Assembly (NCBI GenBank): GCA_013205335.1
Contig: JABMNB010000397.1
Coordinates: forward strand, 1-32,928
DNA length: 32,928 nucleotides
Direction: 5' to 3'
Source: Rhodospirillales bacterium
Lineage (GTDB): Bacteria > Pseudomonadota > Alphaproteobacteria > Reyranellales > Reyranellaceae
The notes under the pieces were generated by a model, which made no database searches, was not told the DNA's origin, and was given only the letters and a program-made list of their open reading frames with translations. Positions 1-7,105 of the stretch are shown one piece after another; within the stretch, counting starts at the first letter, position 1, and the number at the start of each line of letters is the position of its first letter. The position numbers and the translations under genes are program-made.

Positions 1-1452
1 ATCATGGTCAACTGCAATCCCGAGACGGTGTCGACCGACTACGACACGGCGGACCGGCTCTACTTCGAGCCGCTGACTGCCGAGGACGTGATCGAGCTGG
101 TCGAGGTCGAGCGCCGCAACGGCGAGCTGCTGGGCCTGATCGTGCAGTTCGGTGGCCAGACGCCGCTCAAGCTCGCCAAGCCTCTGGAAGCCGCGGGGAT
201 TCCGATCCTGGGCACCTCGCCCGACGCCATCGACCTCGCCGAGGACCGCGAGCGCTTCCAGAAGCTGATCCACGAGCTCAAACTGCGCCAGCCCGACAAC
301 GGCACGGCGACAACGCAGGAGAAGGCGATCGAGATCGCCGAGAAGATCGGCTATCCGGTCGTCATCCGCCCGTCCTACGTGCTGGGCGGGCGCGCGATGC
401 AGATCGTCTACGATCGCGCCGCCATTGAGCGCTACATGCGCGATGCCGTGAAGGTCTCGGGCAGCAATCCGGTGCTGATCGACTCCTATCTGCGCGACGC
501 CATCGAGGTAGATGTCGACGCCCTGGCCGACAAGGACCAGAACGTCTTCGTCGCCGGCATCATGGAACATATCGAGGAGGCGGGAATCCATTCCGGCGAC
601 TCGGCCTGCTCGCTGCCGCCGTATTCGCTGTCGGCCAAGATCCTGGCCGAGATCGAGCGCCAGACCGAGGCGATGGCCAAGGCTCTCCATGTCGTTGGCC
701 TGATGAATGTGCAGTTCGCCGTCAAGGACGGCGAAGTCTACGTGCTGGAGGTCAATCCACGCGCCAGCCGCACGGTGCCGTTCGTCGCCAAGGCGACCGG
801 GCAACCGATCGCCAAGTTCGCGGCCCGCTTGATGGCCGGCGAAGCGCTGAAGTCGCTCGGAATCAAGAAGGCGAGGGGCAAGCATATCGCCGTCAAGGAG
901 GCGGTATTCCCCTTCGCCCGCTTCCCCGGTGTCGACATCATCCTGGGCCCGGAGATGCGCTCGACCGGCGAGGTCATGGGCCTCGACATGGATTTCGGGC
1001 GCGCCTTCGCCAAGTCGCAGCTCGGCGCCGGCAGTAAGGTGCCAGTCGAGGGCGCAGTGTTCGTCTCGGTCAAGGACCAGGACAAGCCGGCGATGGTGAA
1101 ACCTCTGAAGCGGCTGATCGAACTGGGCTTCAAGGTCGTCGCGACTCGCGGCACGGCGGAGTTCCTGCGCAAGCATTCGATCGAGGCGCAGCAGGTCAAC
1201 AAGGTGCTGGAAGGCCGGCCGCACATCGTCGACCTGATGAAGGACGGCAAGGTGCAACTCGTCTTCAATACGGTCGATGGCGCGAGCGCCCTGACCGACA
1301 GCTTCACGCTCCGGCGCACCGCCCTGATGCACAAGATCGCCTATTACACGACGGTCGCCGGTGCCAAGGCGGCGGTCGAGGGCATTGCCGCGGTCAAGCA
1401 AGGCGGGCTCGACGTGGCGCCCCTGCAATCCTACTTCACGACCGCTTTCTAG
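1..1452 (+). CDS. carB: Carbamoyl-phosphate synthase large subunit, C-terminal part (5' end outside the window)
   Basis: This is the C-terminal ~483 residues of the synthetase subunit that makes carbamoyl phosphate from bicarbonate, ammonia (delivered by CarA) and two ATP, for arginine and pyrimidine synthesis. The frame is open from base 1 and begins in the conserved MVNCNPETVSTDYDT segment that opens the second half of CarB. The complete protein is about 1,080 residues, so more than half is missing at the window edge. What remains is the second ATP-grasp unit (biotin-carboxylase-like, with RPSYVLGGRAM and the metal-ligand stretch LEVNPRASRT) and the C-terminal MGS-like allosteric domain (from about VEGAVFVSVKDQ). 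No frameshift or missing conserved segment is visible. greA follows 89 bp downstream on the same strand. Confidence 0.97.
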   Translation: MMVNCNPETVSTDYDTADRLYFEPLTAEDVIELVEVERRNGELLGLIVQFGGQTPLKLAKPLEAAGIPILGTSPDAIDLAEDRERFQKLIHELKLRQPDNGTATTQEKAIEIAEKIGYPVVIRPSYVLGGRAMQIVYDRAAIERYMRDAVKVSGSNPVLIDSYLRDAIEVDVDALADKDQNVFVAGIMEHIEEAGIHSGDSACSLPPYSLSAKILAEIERQTEAMAKALHVVGLMNVQFAVKDGEVYVLEVNPRASRTVPFVAKATGQPIAKFAARLMAGEALKSLGIKKARGKHIAVKEAVFPFARFPGVDIILGPEMRSTGEVMGLDMDFGRAFAKSQLGAGSKVPVEGAVFVSVKDQDKPAMVKPLKRLIELGFKVVATRGTAEFLRKHSIEAQQVNKVLEGRPHIVDLMKDGKVQLVFNTVDGASALTDSFTLRRTALMHKIAYYTTVAGAKAAVEGIAAVKQGGLDVAPLQSYFTTAF

Positions 1453-1541
1453 GCGGTCTTTCCTGCAACGTGCCGGATTGCAACCCGTTTTGGGGTGCGT
1501 TCGGCGTTGACGCCGCACGATTGATCAAGGACGATTTGGCG

Positions 1542-2015
1542 ATGGAACGTATTCCGATGACGGCCGAGGGGCTTCAGCGCCTCGAAGGCGAACTGAAAGT
1601 GCTGAAGAGCGTCGAGCGCCCGGCGATCATCAAGGCGATCGCGACGGCGCGTGAGCACGGTGATCTCTCCGAGAACGCCGAATACACGTCCGCGCGCGAA
1701 AAACAGAGCTTCATCGAGGGACGCATCGCCGAGCTCGAGGACATAATCTCCCGGACCGAGGTGATCGACTTCTCCAAGCTGACCGGCAAGGTCGTCAAGT
1801 TCGGCGCCATCGTGCGCCTGGCCGACGAGGACACCGAAGAGAAGGTGAAGTACCAGATCGTCGGTCCCTACGAGGCCGACCTCGCCAAGGGTCGTATCTC
1901 CGTCACGTCGCCGATCGGGCGGGCGTTGATCGGCAAGACGGTGGGCGACCGGGTCGAGGTCCAGACGCCGCGCGGCGGCAAGTCCTACGAAGTGGTGGGC
2001 GTGCAGTTCAACTAG
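1542..2015 (+). CDS. greA: Transcription elongation factor GreA
   Basis: GreA binds the secondary channel of RNA polymerase and stimulates cleavage of backtracked transcripts. The start MERIPMTAEGLQRLEGEL gives 157 residues, the usual length for the family. A longer in-frame reading from 1470 adds residues without homology. An AAGGA lies about 10 nt before the chosen ATG. The N-terminal coiled coil carries the acidic tip motif GDLSENAEY, whose Asp and Glu coordinate the catalytic Mg2+ in the polymerase active site. The C-terminal FKBP-like domain ends with the typical GKSYEVVGVQF. carB-greA is a common alphaproteobacterial order. The stop codon overlaps the 3' end of the convergent membrane protein gene by 8 bp. 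Confidence 0.97.
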   Translation: MERIPMTAEGLQRLEGELKVLKSVERPAIIKAIATAREHGDLSENAEYTSAREKQSFIEGRIAELEDIISRTEVIDFSKLTGKVVKFGAIVRLADEDTEEKVKYQIVGPYEADLAKGRISVTSPIGRALIGKTVGDRVEVQTPRGGKSYEVVGVQFN

Positions 2016-2574
2016 CCGCCATCATGGCGCGCGCCCGGCGGATGCCGGTCGACTTCATGATCGCGTACTGGAACCCGAACAGGCCGACCTTGCTGCCGAT
2101 CGCCCAGACCGACTTCACGGCCGCCCAACTCGTGACATCGAGCGTCAGGGCGAGCGCTATGTTCAGCAGGGCCGAGAAGAACATCAGCCCGGCCCACACA
2201 TAGCCGAAGGTGATGGCGAGGTCGGGCACGGTCGCCTGCGCAATCGGCGGCAGGTAGCGGGTCATCCAGCCGCGTCTCAGCATCACCAGGCCGACGATGA
2301 CGTAGACGATGCTGGCCTTCAGCATGATGAAGAGCGGATCGTCGGTCAGGAAGGTCGCCGTGCCCGACGCGAAGATGATGACGAGGCTGAGCCATTGCAG
2401 CGCTTCGACGGGCTGCTTGCGGCCGAGTTGCCATGCGATCTGGCCGATGCCCAGCGCAATGCCGAGCGCCACTGCGAGGAAAAGATTGTCGGAGAGCACG
2501 TAGACGGCGAGGAAGAGCAGCGTCGACGCCAGGTCGAGCAGCAGGACCTTGAACGCCTGGAAGAGATTCCTCAT
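2008..2574 (-). CDS. YciB/IspZ-type inner membrane protein (septation protein A family)
   Basis: This 188-residue protein is almost entirely hydrophobic, with about five membrane segments. It fits the YciB/IspZ (intracellular septation protein A) family: an LxDLASTLLFLAVY opening, the loop GRKQPVEALQWLSL, then FxxDDPLFIMLKASIVY, and RYLPPIAQATVPDLA before the last helices. Family members sit in the inner membrane and have been linked to cell-envelope synthesis and division, but the biochemical role is unsettled. The final helices (VWAGLMFFSALLNIALAL) are regular, and the C-terminus GFQYAIMKSTGIRRARAM is charged. The gene converges on greA, and the two stop regions overlap. Upstream lies a long inverted repeat (2601-2640) that may be part of its promoter region. 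Confidence 0.85.
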   Translation of the reverse strand: MRNLFQAFKVLLLDLASTLLFLAVYVLSDNLFLAVALGIALGIGQIAWQLGRKQPVEALQWLSLVIIFASGTATFLTDDPLFIMLKASIVYVIVGLVMLRRGWMTRYLPPIAQATVPDLAITFGYVWAGLMFFSALLNIALALTLDVTSWAAVKSVWAIGSKVGLFGFQYAIMKSTGIRRARAMMAAS

Positions 2575-2600
2575 GGCCCGCGACCTTCAGTCTTTATGAC

Positions 2601-2640
2601 AACGCCGTGTATTTAAACAACGCTATCAATACACTGCGTT
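2601..2640. promoter_or_regulatory. Inverted repeat upstream of the YciB-like gene
   Basis: The arms AACGCcGTGTATT (2601-2613) and AATACACtGCGTT (2628-2640) pair over 12 of 13 positions around a 14-nt AT-rich loop. A second small hairpin, CCCCgcaaGGGG, follows at 2641-2652. The region lies between the minus-strand NTF2-like gene and the minus-strand YciB-like gene. It could be a terminator for the first, without a clear T-run, or an operator for the second. Confidence 0.35.
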
Positions 2641-2688
2641 CCCCGCAAGGGGCGTTCGACCTTCAGACGGCGGCTTTTGTGCCCGGCG

Positions 2689-3075
2689 TCAGGCGACGAC
2701 CTTGATATAGGTGTCCTTCATGACGATAAGGCCGCGGCGAAAGGTGTAGAGATCGCAGCCCAGCCATTCCTGGCGCTCGCCGGTGTGCAGAGTTGCGGTC
2801 CGGTGCCATTCGGTCACCGCCCGGTCGCCGCAGATGAATTCCTTCGTGTGGTTCCACTTCACATCGCCGGTGTTTGCGAACAGCGGCTCGAAGTACCTGC
2901 GGATCGCCGCCTTGCCCTTGAAGCTCTGGCCCCAATAGTCGGGACCCTTGGCGTTGCGGAATTCACCGTCCTCGGCAAAGGAATTGACGATCCCGTCGAC
3001 GTCGCGGCGGGCAAAGGCGTCGGCGATCTCATGCAGGCGCTCCAGCGTGACGTCGGGTGAGGTGCTGCCGTCCAT
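2689..3075 (-). CDS. NTF2-like/SnoaL-type small protein
   Basis: A 128-residue protein with the cone-shaped alpha+beta NTF2-like pattern: an N-terminal helix LERLHEIADAFARRDVDGIV, then FAEDGEF, then KGKAAIRRYFEPLF, and the beta strands VTEWHRTATL, EWLGCDLYTFRRG and IVMKDTYIKV. Proteins of this shape serve as small isomerases, hydrolases or binding proteins; the fold alone does not give a substrate. The start is set by a very strong Shine-Dalgarno (AAGGAGGA) 7 nt before the ATG. A longer upstream reading in the same frame runs through the Lrp gene and is not credible. It lies 20 bp downstream of the Lrp-type regulator on the same strand, so the two are probably co-transcribed. Confidence 0.85.
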   Translation of the reverse strand: MDGSTSPDVTLERLHEIADAFARRDVDGIVNSFAEDGEFRNAKGPDYWGQSFKGKAAIRRYFEPLFANTGDVKWNHTKEFICGDRAVTEWHRTATLHTGERQEWLGCDLYTFRRGLIVMKDTYIKVVA

Positions 3076-3095
3076 GGTCCGTCCTCCTTTTCGAT

Positions 3096-3572
3096 CTACT
3101 CGGTGGTGATGGGCACGCCGGGGACCTCTTTGGCGGTGCGGAACACCATCATGGATTTCACATGACTGACATTGGGCGCCGAGGTGAGGCGGGTGGTCAG
3201 GAATTTCTGATAGTCGTCCCAAGTCTCTGCCACAATCTTGAGCAGGAAGTCGGCTTCGCCGGCCAGCATGTGGCACTCGCGGACCTCGTCCCACTTGGCA
3301 ATCAGATCCTCGAACGACTTGAGGTCGGCCTCGGCCTGGCTGTTCAGTCCCACCAGGGCGAACACCGACACGCTGTAGCCCAGCGCCTCGGGGCTCAGTT
3401 CGGCGTGATAGCCCTTGATGATGCCGGCCCGCTCCAGGGCGCGCACCCGGCGCAGACAGGGGGGCGCTGAAATACCGGCACGTTCGGCCAGTTCCACATT
3501 TGTCATGCGTCCATTGGACTGCAGGTCGCTTAGAATTCGCCGGTCAATTCGATCGAGCTTTGCCCGAGCCAT
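3096..3572 (-). CDS. Lrp/AsnC family transcriptional regulator
   Basis: This 158-residue protein is a standard Lrp/AsnC regulator. The N-terminal winged helix-turn-helix covers about residues 5-60 (LDRIDRRILSDLQSNGRMT, then the recognition helix around ISAPPCLRRVRALE). The C-terminal RAM/AsnC effector and oligomerisation domain covers about 70-150 (CHMLAGEADFLLKIVAE and SAPNVSHVKSMMVF). Such proteins form dimers to octamers and sense amino acids or related small molecules. It is divergent from trxB and upstream of the NTF2-like gene. The 177-bp divergent region contains a 7-bp inverted repeat (3644-3663) that could be its own operator. The effector is unknown. Confidence 0.95.
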   Translation of the reverse strand: MARAKLDRIDRRILSDLQSNGRMTNVELAERAGISAPPCLRRVRALERAGIIKGYHAELSPEALGYSVSVFALVGLNSQAEADLKSFEDLIAKWDEVRECHMLAGEADFLLKIVAETWDDYQKFLTTRLTSAPNVSHVKSMMVFRTAKEVPGVPITTE

Positions 3573-3643
3573 CAGTCTTCCTCCGTTGGCCGCGGTCTAT
3601 GCCAGAACCGTGCCGGGCGCGCAATAAAGTTGCGAGAATGCGC

Positions 3644-3663
3644 CAATTGTCTGTGAACAATTG
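3644..3663. promoter_or_regulatory. Palindrome in the lrp/trxB divergent promoter region
   Basis: CAATTGT (3644-3650) and ACAATTG (3657-3663) form a perfect 7-bp inverted repeat with a 6-bp spacer, about 72 bp upstream of the Lrp-type start and 87 bp upstream of the trxB start. A dyad in a divergent region beside an Lrp-type gene suggests an operator, possibly autoregulatory. This is inferred from position and symmetry only. Confidence 0.4.
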
Positions 3664-3749
3664 CGTGTGAAATCGACATCTGCCCGTGCAACTCCGTTGA
3701 GGTTTGCATATATGTCGAAGATATGCGGTTGGCGGGATGCGGAGCGGAC

Positions 3750-4721
3750 ATGGCAGAAACTCACCGAAGCAAAGTAATGATTCTCGGCTCCGGACCGGCT
3801 GGTTACACGGCGGCTATCTATGCCGCCCGCGCCAGCCTGAAGCCCATGCTGGTGCAGGGCATCCAGCCCGGCGGACAGCTCACGATCACGACCGATGTGG
3901 AGAACTATCCGGGCTTCGCGGACGTGATCCAGGGGCCGTGGCTGATGGAGCAGATGCAGAAGCAGGCCGAACATGTCGGCACGCAGCTGTTCTTCGACAC
4001 CATCGTGGACGTCGACATGACCCGGCGGCCGTTCGTATGTGTGGGCGATTCCGGCGATCACTATGAGGCCGACTCTCTCATCATCGCGACCGGCGCCACG
4101 GCGAAGTGGCTGGGCCTGCCGAGCGAGGAGACGTTCCGCGGCGGCGGCGTCTCGGCCTGTGCGACCTGCGACGGCTTCTTCTTCCGCAACAAGGAAGTGG
4201 TCGTGGTCGGTGGCGGCAATACGGCCGTGGAAGAGGCGCTATACCTGACGCACCATGCCTCGAAGGTGACGGTGGTCCATCGCCGCGACAGTTTCAGGGC
4301 CGAGAAGATCCTCCAGGATCGCCTGTTCAAGAATCCGAAGGTCTCCGTGTTGTGGGACCACACGGTGGAAGAGGTGCTGGGCGAGAAGACGCCGGCGCCG
4401 CTGGTCAAGGGCGTGCTCCTTCGCAATTTGAAGACCGGCGCGCAGCTCGAGATCGAAACCGACGGCTTCTTCGTGGCGATCGGCCACTCACCCAACACCG
4501 AGCTGTTCAAGGGCAAGCTCGAGATGGACGGCGAGGGCTACCTGATCACCAAGCCGGATTCGACCGCGACAAACATCGAGGGCGTCTATGCGGCCGGAGA
4601 CGTGCAGGACAAGGTCTTCCGGCAGGCCGTGACGGCCGCCGGTACGGGCTGCATGGCCGCGCTCGAGGCCGAGAAGTGGTTGGCAGGGCAGGAGGCGCGC
4701 CACGCCGAGGCAGCCGATTAA
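3750..4721 (+). CDS. trxB: Thioredoxin reductase (NADPH)
   Basis: A flavoenzyme that passes electrons from NADPH to thioredoxin in the cytoplasm. With the start MAETHRSK it has 323 residues, normal for low-molecular-weight TrxB. An in-frame ATG 27 nt earlier is disfavoured because GGAG sits 5 nt before the chosen ATG. Visible are the FAD-binding GSGPAG (residues 13-18), the redox-active CATC (C137, C140) and the NADPH-binding GGGNTA (154-159). The FAD-contacting C-terminus reads GVYAAGDVQDKVFRQAVTAAG. A LysR gene follows 29 bp downstream, a common order in alphaproteobacteria. Because the window also encodes two exported thioredoxin-fold proteins, this is the obvious cytoplasmic source of reducing power, though no direct link is shown. 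Confidence 0.97.
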   Translation: MAETHRSKVMILGSGPAGYTAAIYAARASLKPMLVQGIQPGGQLTITTDVENYPGFADVIQGPWLMEQMQKQAEHVGTQLFFDTIVDVDMTRRPFVCVGDSGDHYEADSLIIATGATAKWLGLPSEETFRGGGVSACATCDGFFFRNKEVVVVGGGNTAVEEALYLTHHASKVTVVHRRDSFRAEKILQDRLFKNPKVSVLWDHTVEEVLGEKTPAPLVKGVLLRNLKTGAQLEIETDGFFVAIGHSPNTELFKGKLEMDGEGYLITKPDSTATNIEGVYAAGDVQDKVFRQAVTAAGTGCMAALEAEKWLAGQEARHAEAAD

Positions 4722-4750
4722 GCAGCAGACGCGGACAGGGAGTCATTTAA

Positions 4751-5641
4751 ATGGACTGGGACAAGCTGCGGATTTTCCAGGCCGTGGCAGATGCGGGCAG
4801 CTTCACGCATGCGGGCGAATCACTGAAGCTCAGCCAGTCGGCGATCTCGCGCCAGATCGGCGCGCTCGAAGAACAACTCGGCGTCATGCTGTTCCATCGC
4901 CATGCACGTGGCCTCATCCTCACGGAGCAGGGTGAGCTGCTCTATCGCACTGCGCGCGACATGGCCGCCAAGGTCAACACCGCCGAGGCGCTGTTGCGCG
5001 CCAACCAGGACAAGCCGGCCGGGCGGCTCAAGATCCACGCCACGGTCGGGTTCGGGTCGACCTGGCTCACCGCCCAGATGCACGAGTTCATCGCGCTCTA
5101 TCCCGAGATCGACGTCAGCCTTGTCCTGTCCGACAATGAACTCGACCTCGGCATGCGCGAGGCCGACGTGGCCATCCGCATGGTCATGCCGCGCCAGCCG
5201 GGACTGGTTCAGCGACATCTGCTGACGGTTCGCAGTCACGTCTATGCGTCGCACGGCTACGTGCAGAAGTACGGCAAGCCCAACACGGTCGACGAACTCG
5301 ACCAGCATCGTCTCATCATTTTCGGTGAGGATGCGCGTGCACCCGTGCAGGACGTGAACTGGCTGCTTCGCGAGGGTAACGCCGATCAGAACCCGCGGCT
5401 CGTGGTGCTGAGGGTCAACAACACCTATGGCATCTTCCGCGCCGTCGAATCGGGTCTGGGCATCGCCTCGCTGCCGGATTATCTCGCGCGCGAATCGACC
5501 AAGCTCGAGATGCTGCTGCCCGACCTCAATGTCCGGACGACGGATGTGTACTTCACATACCCTGAAGAGCTGCGTCACTCCAAGCGCATCGCCGTTTTCC
5601 GGGATTTCTTGCTGCGGAAGGTTGCGGAGACACGGTTTTGA
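4751..5641 (+). CDS. LysR family transcriptional regulator
   Basis: A 296-residue LysR-type regulator. The winged helix-turn-helix occupies about residues 1-60 (MDWDKLRIFQAVADAGSFT, then LSQSAISRQIGALEEQLG). A linker helix and the periplasmic-binding-like effector domain follow from about residue 90 (GRLKIHATVGFGSTWL; VESGLGIASLPDYLA). It starts 29 bp after trxB on the same strand, so it may be co-transcribed. The trxB-lysR pairing is frequent in alphaproteobacteria. Its effector and targets cannot be read from the sequence. A long structured non-coding region follows it and ends in a strong terminator 205-233 bp downstream. Confidence 0.93.
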   Translation: MDWDKLRIFQAVADAGSFTHAGESLKLSQSAISRQIGALEEQLGVMLFHRHARGLILTEQGELLYRTARDMAAKVNTAEALLRANQDKPAGRLKIHATVGFGSTWLTAQMHEFIALYPEIDVSLVLSDNELDLGMREADVAIRMVMPRQPGLVQRHLLTVRSHVYASHGYVQKYGKPNTVDELDQHRLIIFGEDARAPVQDVNWLLREGNADQNPRLVVLRVNNTYGIFRAVESGLGIASLPDYLARESTKLEMLLPDLNVRTTDVYFTYPEELRHSKRIAVFRDFLLRKVAETRF

Positions 5642-5649
5642 TCACTGAG

Positions 5650-5875
5650 ACCTGCAGGATTGCATAGTTGGTGAAAGGCATGCACATGCCGCATGCCAGT
5701 GTCCAAAACTTCACCACTACCAATCCCGTCCATGAGGCATAGGTTAGGTACAGGTTTTCGACACGAGCGGTTTCGGCTGGTCGGTTCGAAGCTCGGGATC
5801 CTCTTGATCCCACGTCTCCCAGACGTGAAGCCTCCCTGTTTGACTCGCCGGGCCCTTGGGCCCGGCGTTTTTTTG
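5650..5875 (+). ncRNA. Candidate structured RNA (3' UTR element or small RNA)
   Basis: Between the LysR stop and the terminator at 5846 there is no credible protein. The DNA can fold extensively on the plus strand. Stem pairs are ACCTG 5650-5654 with CAGGT 5751-5755, GGATTG 5657-5662 with CAATCC 5721-5726, TAG 5665-5667 with CTA 5717-5719, TGGTGAA 5669-5675 with TTCACCA 5710-5716, and a closing hairpin GGCATGC 5677-5683 with GCATGCC 5691-5697. Two further hairpins follow: GGGATC/GATCCC (5795-5811) and CACGTCT/AGACGTG (5811-5827). The long nested stem and the terminator suggest a small RNA or a structured lysR 3' UTR. It was compared by eye with tRNA, 4.5S RNA and tmRNA landmarks and matched none. 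Confidence 0.35.
5846..5874 (+). terminator. Strong intrinsic (rho-independent) terminator
   Basis: CGCCGGGCCC (5846-5855) pairs perfectly with GGGCCCGGCG (5858-5867) and is followed by seven T residues. It terminates plus-strand transcription coming from lysR or from a separate small RNA upstream. Confidence 0.9.
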
Positions 5876-6104
5876 TTCACCGGCAGGGCGGCCTGGTGTC
5901 CTTGTATATGCCGCTCGACCCGGAAAGCCGCGACAAGACCTGCCTCTCGACCAGCGTGGGATTGGTGCCGGCGCTCCGCGTCTTTGCCGAGCGTGCCAGT
6001 GGGCTTCCTGGCCTGCTGCTCTCGATTCCCGCGCCAGGGTCGGGATGGTCGTTCTGCCGGGGCAGGTCGGAGCGGCATCGGGGCTCCCGGACCGCCGGCC
6101 CGTG

Positions 6105-6152
6105 CCAGAAAATCACCCCCGAATGTGGGTCGATGTGCCGCTGATTTTCTGG
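6105..6152. repeat. 11-bp perfect inverted repeat with 26-nt loop
   Basis: CCAGAAAATCA (6105-6115) and TGATTTTCTGG (6142-6152) are perfect inverted copies. The outer bases TGCC and GGCA can extend the stem with a small bulge. It lies about 65 bp upstream of the DUF6492-like gene and has no T-run, so it looks more like an operator or leader hairpin than a terminator. Confidence 0.6.
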
Positions 6153-6171
6153 GGGCATTGCCTATCGATTG

Positions 6172-6196
6172 ATATGGAGTCGCTCGACCCCCATAT
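6172..6196. promoter_or_regulatory. Short dyad just upstream of the DUF6492-like gene
   Basis: ATATGG (6172-6177) and CCATAT (6191-6196) form a 6-bp inverted repeat with a 13-nt spacer, ending 21 bp before the ATG. The AT-rich second arm could overlap a -10 element. Confidence 0.3.
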
Positions 6197-6217
6197 ATAG
6201 TCTCAGGGTTGCCCGGC

Positions 6218-7096
6218 ATGTTCTCTGAAATCAGACAAGGAATACTTCCTCTCGCTCTGCGCAAGGTCAAGCGCGTGGGCGACCTCGAGCGTGCGGGTCT
6301 TCTGATCGAGTCCCTGGCGAAGCACTGGCGGGACACGAAGCCTTTCGAGCTCCTGATCATCGCCCCCAACCGCGATGCGGACTTGTTGCGCTCCAACCTT
6401 CCGCGCTTTCCCAACATCGAGGTGTCCGTTCGCCGAGAGCGCGATTTCTTCCCGGCCTTCAGTCCTTTCTATTTGATGACCGGTTGGTACCGGCAACAGA
6501 TCGTGAAGCTGCATGTGCCGGCGGTATTGGGTTTCGGTGGCTTTTTTACCCTGGATTCCGATGTCTGCTGCGTCGGCGACTTCGATTCGAGGACCTTCGT
6601 GCAATATGACCGGGCCCTGTCGCGTTGGGAGCCCAAGAAGCATCACGACTGGTGGCAGAGCGCGTCGGAGGTGATCGGTATTCCCTACGATTCGAGATCG
6701 CACGGCCTCTCGGTCACGCCGAATATCCTGCATGGCGACCTGGCACGGCAGGCCTTGGACCAGCTGCGCGGACCCCGATTGAGTTCGATCACCTCGTTGC
6801 TTCTATGGAAGGCACGCAAACCGCTGCAGGTGCCGTGGACGGAGTATTCGCTCTACACCAGTGCGGCGGAGATCACCGGCAGGCTCTACGACTATCACGC
6901 CGAGTGGGACACCTGTTACACAGCCGAGGTCCAGCTGTTCTCCGAACAGTCCTGCGTCTGGGGCGCCGACGATTTCGAGCGCCTCGTCAGGTTGCCCAAC
7001 GGGACCGACCCCGGGGGCAAGTTCATCATCGTGCAGAGCCACGCGCGCATCCCGCTCCAGCAGGTGCGCGACTACTGCCTGAGCTTCGCCGGCTAG
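6218..7096 (+). CDS. DUF6492-like protein, probable glycosyltransferase-type fold
   Basis: This 292-residue protein resembles the DUF6492 family, which looks like a GT-A nucleotide-sugar-binding fold. The N-terminal half has a strand ELLIIAPNRDAD, then a stretch around YRQQIVKLHVPAVLGFGGF leading into FTLDSDVCCVGDF. Its Asp-Ser-Asp is the expected DxD metal/nucleotide-sugar motif. The C-terminal half has W-rich segments (WTEYSLYTSAAEITG; SEQSCVWGADDF). The ATG at 6218 is preceded by AGGG about 9 nt upstream; an in-frame TTG three codons earlier is less likely. No polysaccharide genes are adjacent, so the acceptor is unknown. The gene stands alone between a terminator-bearing non-coding region and the convergent CoA-transferase. 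Confidence 0.75.
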   Translation: MFSEIRQGILPLALRKVKRVGDLERAGLLIESLAKHWRDTKPFELLIIAPNRDADLLRSNLPRFPNIEVSVRRERDFFPAFSPFYLMTGWYRQQIVKLHVPAVLGFGGFFTLDSDVCCVGDFDSRTFVQYDRALSRWEPKKHHDWWQSASEVIGIPYDSRSHGLSVTPNILHGDLARQALDQLRGPRLSSITSLLLWKARKPLQVPWTEYSLYTSAAEITGRLYDYHAEWDTCYTAEVQLFSEQSCVWGADDFERLVRLPNGTDPGGKFIIVQSHARIPLQQVRDYCLSFAG

Positions 7097-7105
7097 CCTT
7101 TTCCG

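Larger units (their letters stand above)
5876..6217. other. Non-coding stretch before the DUF6492-like gene
   Basis: No reading frame here has recognisable protein content; the open frames are short, arginine- and proline-rich GC artefacts on both strands. The only clear structure is two inverted repeats near the 3' end (6105-6152 and 6172-6196), annotated separately. A promoter for the next gene must lie here, but no confident -35/-10 pair can be called. Confidence 0.5.

Noticed and set aside
5771..5811. A tRNA-like GGTTCGA segment
   Set aside because: The bases on either side cannot form the 5-bp T stem, and no acceptor or anticodon arm is found on either strand.
5693..6172. A possible 159-residue protein in the non-coding stretch
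   Set aside because: It runs through the structured region and the intrinsic terminator, is rich in Arg, Pro and Ser, and has no ribosome site.
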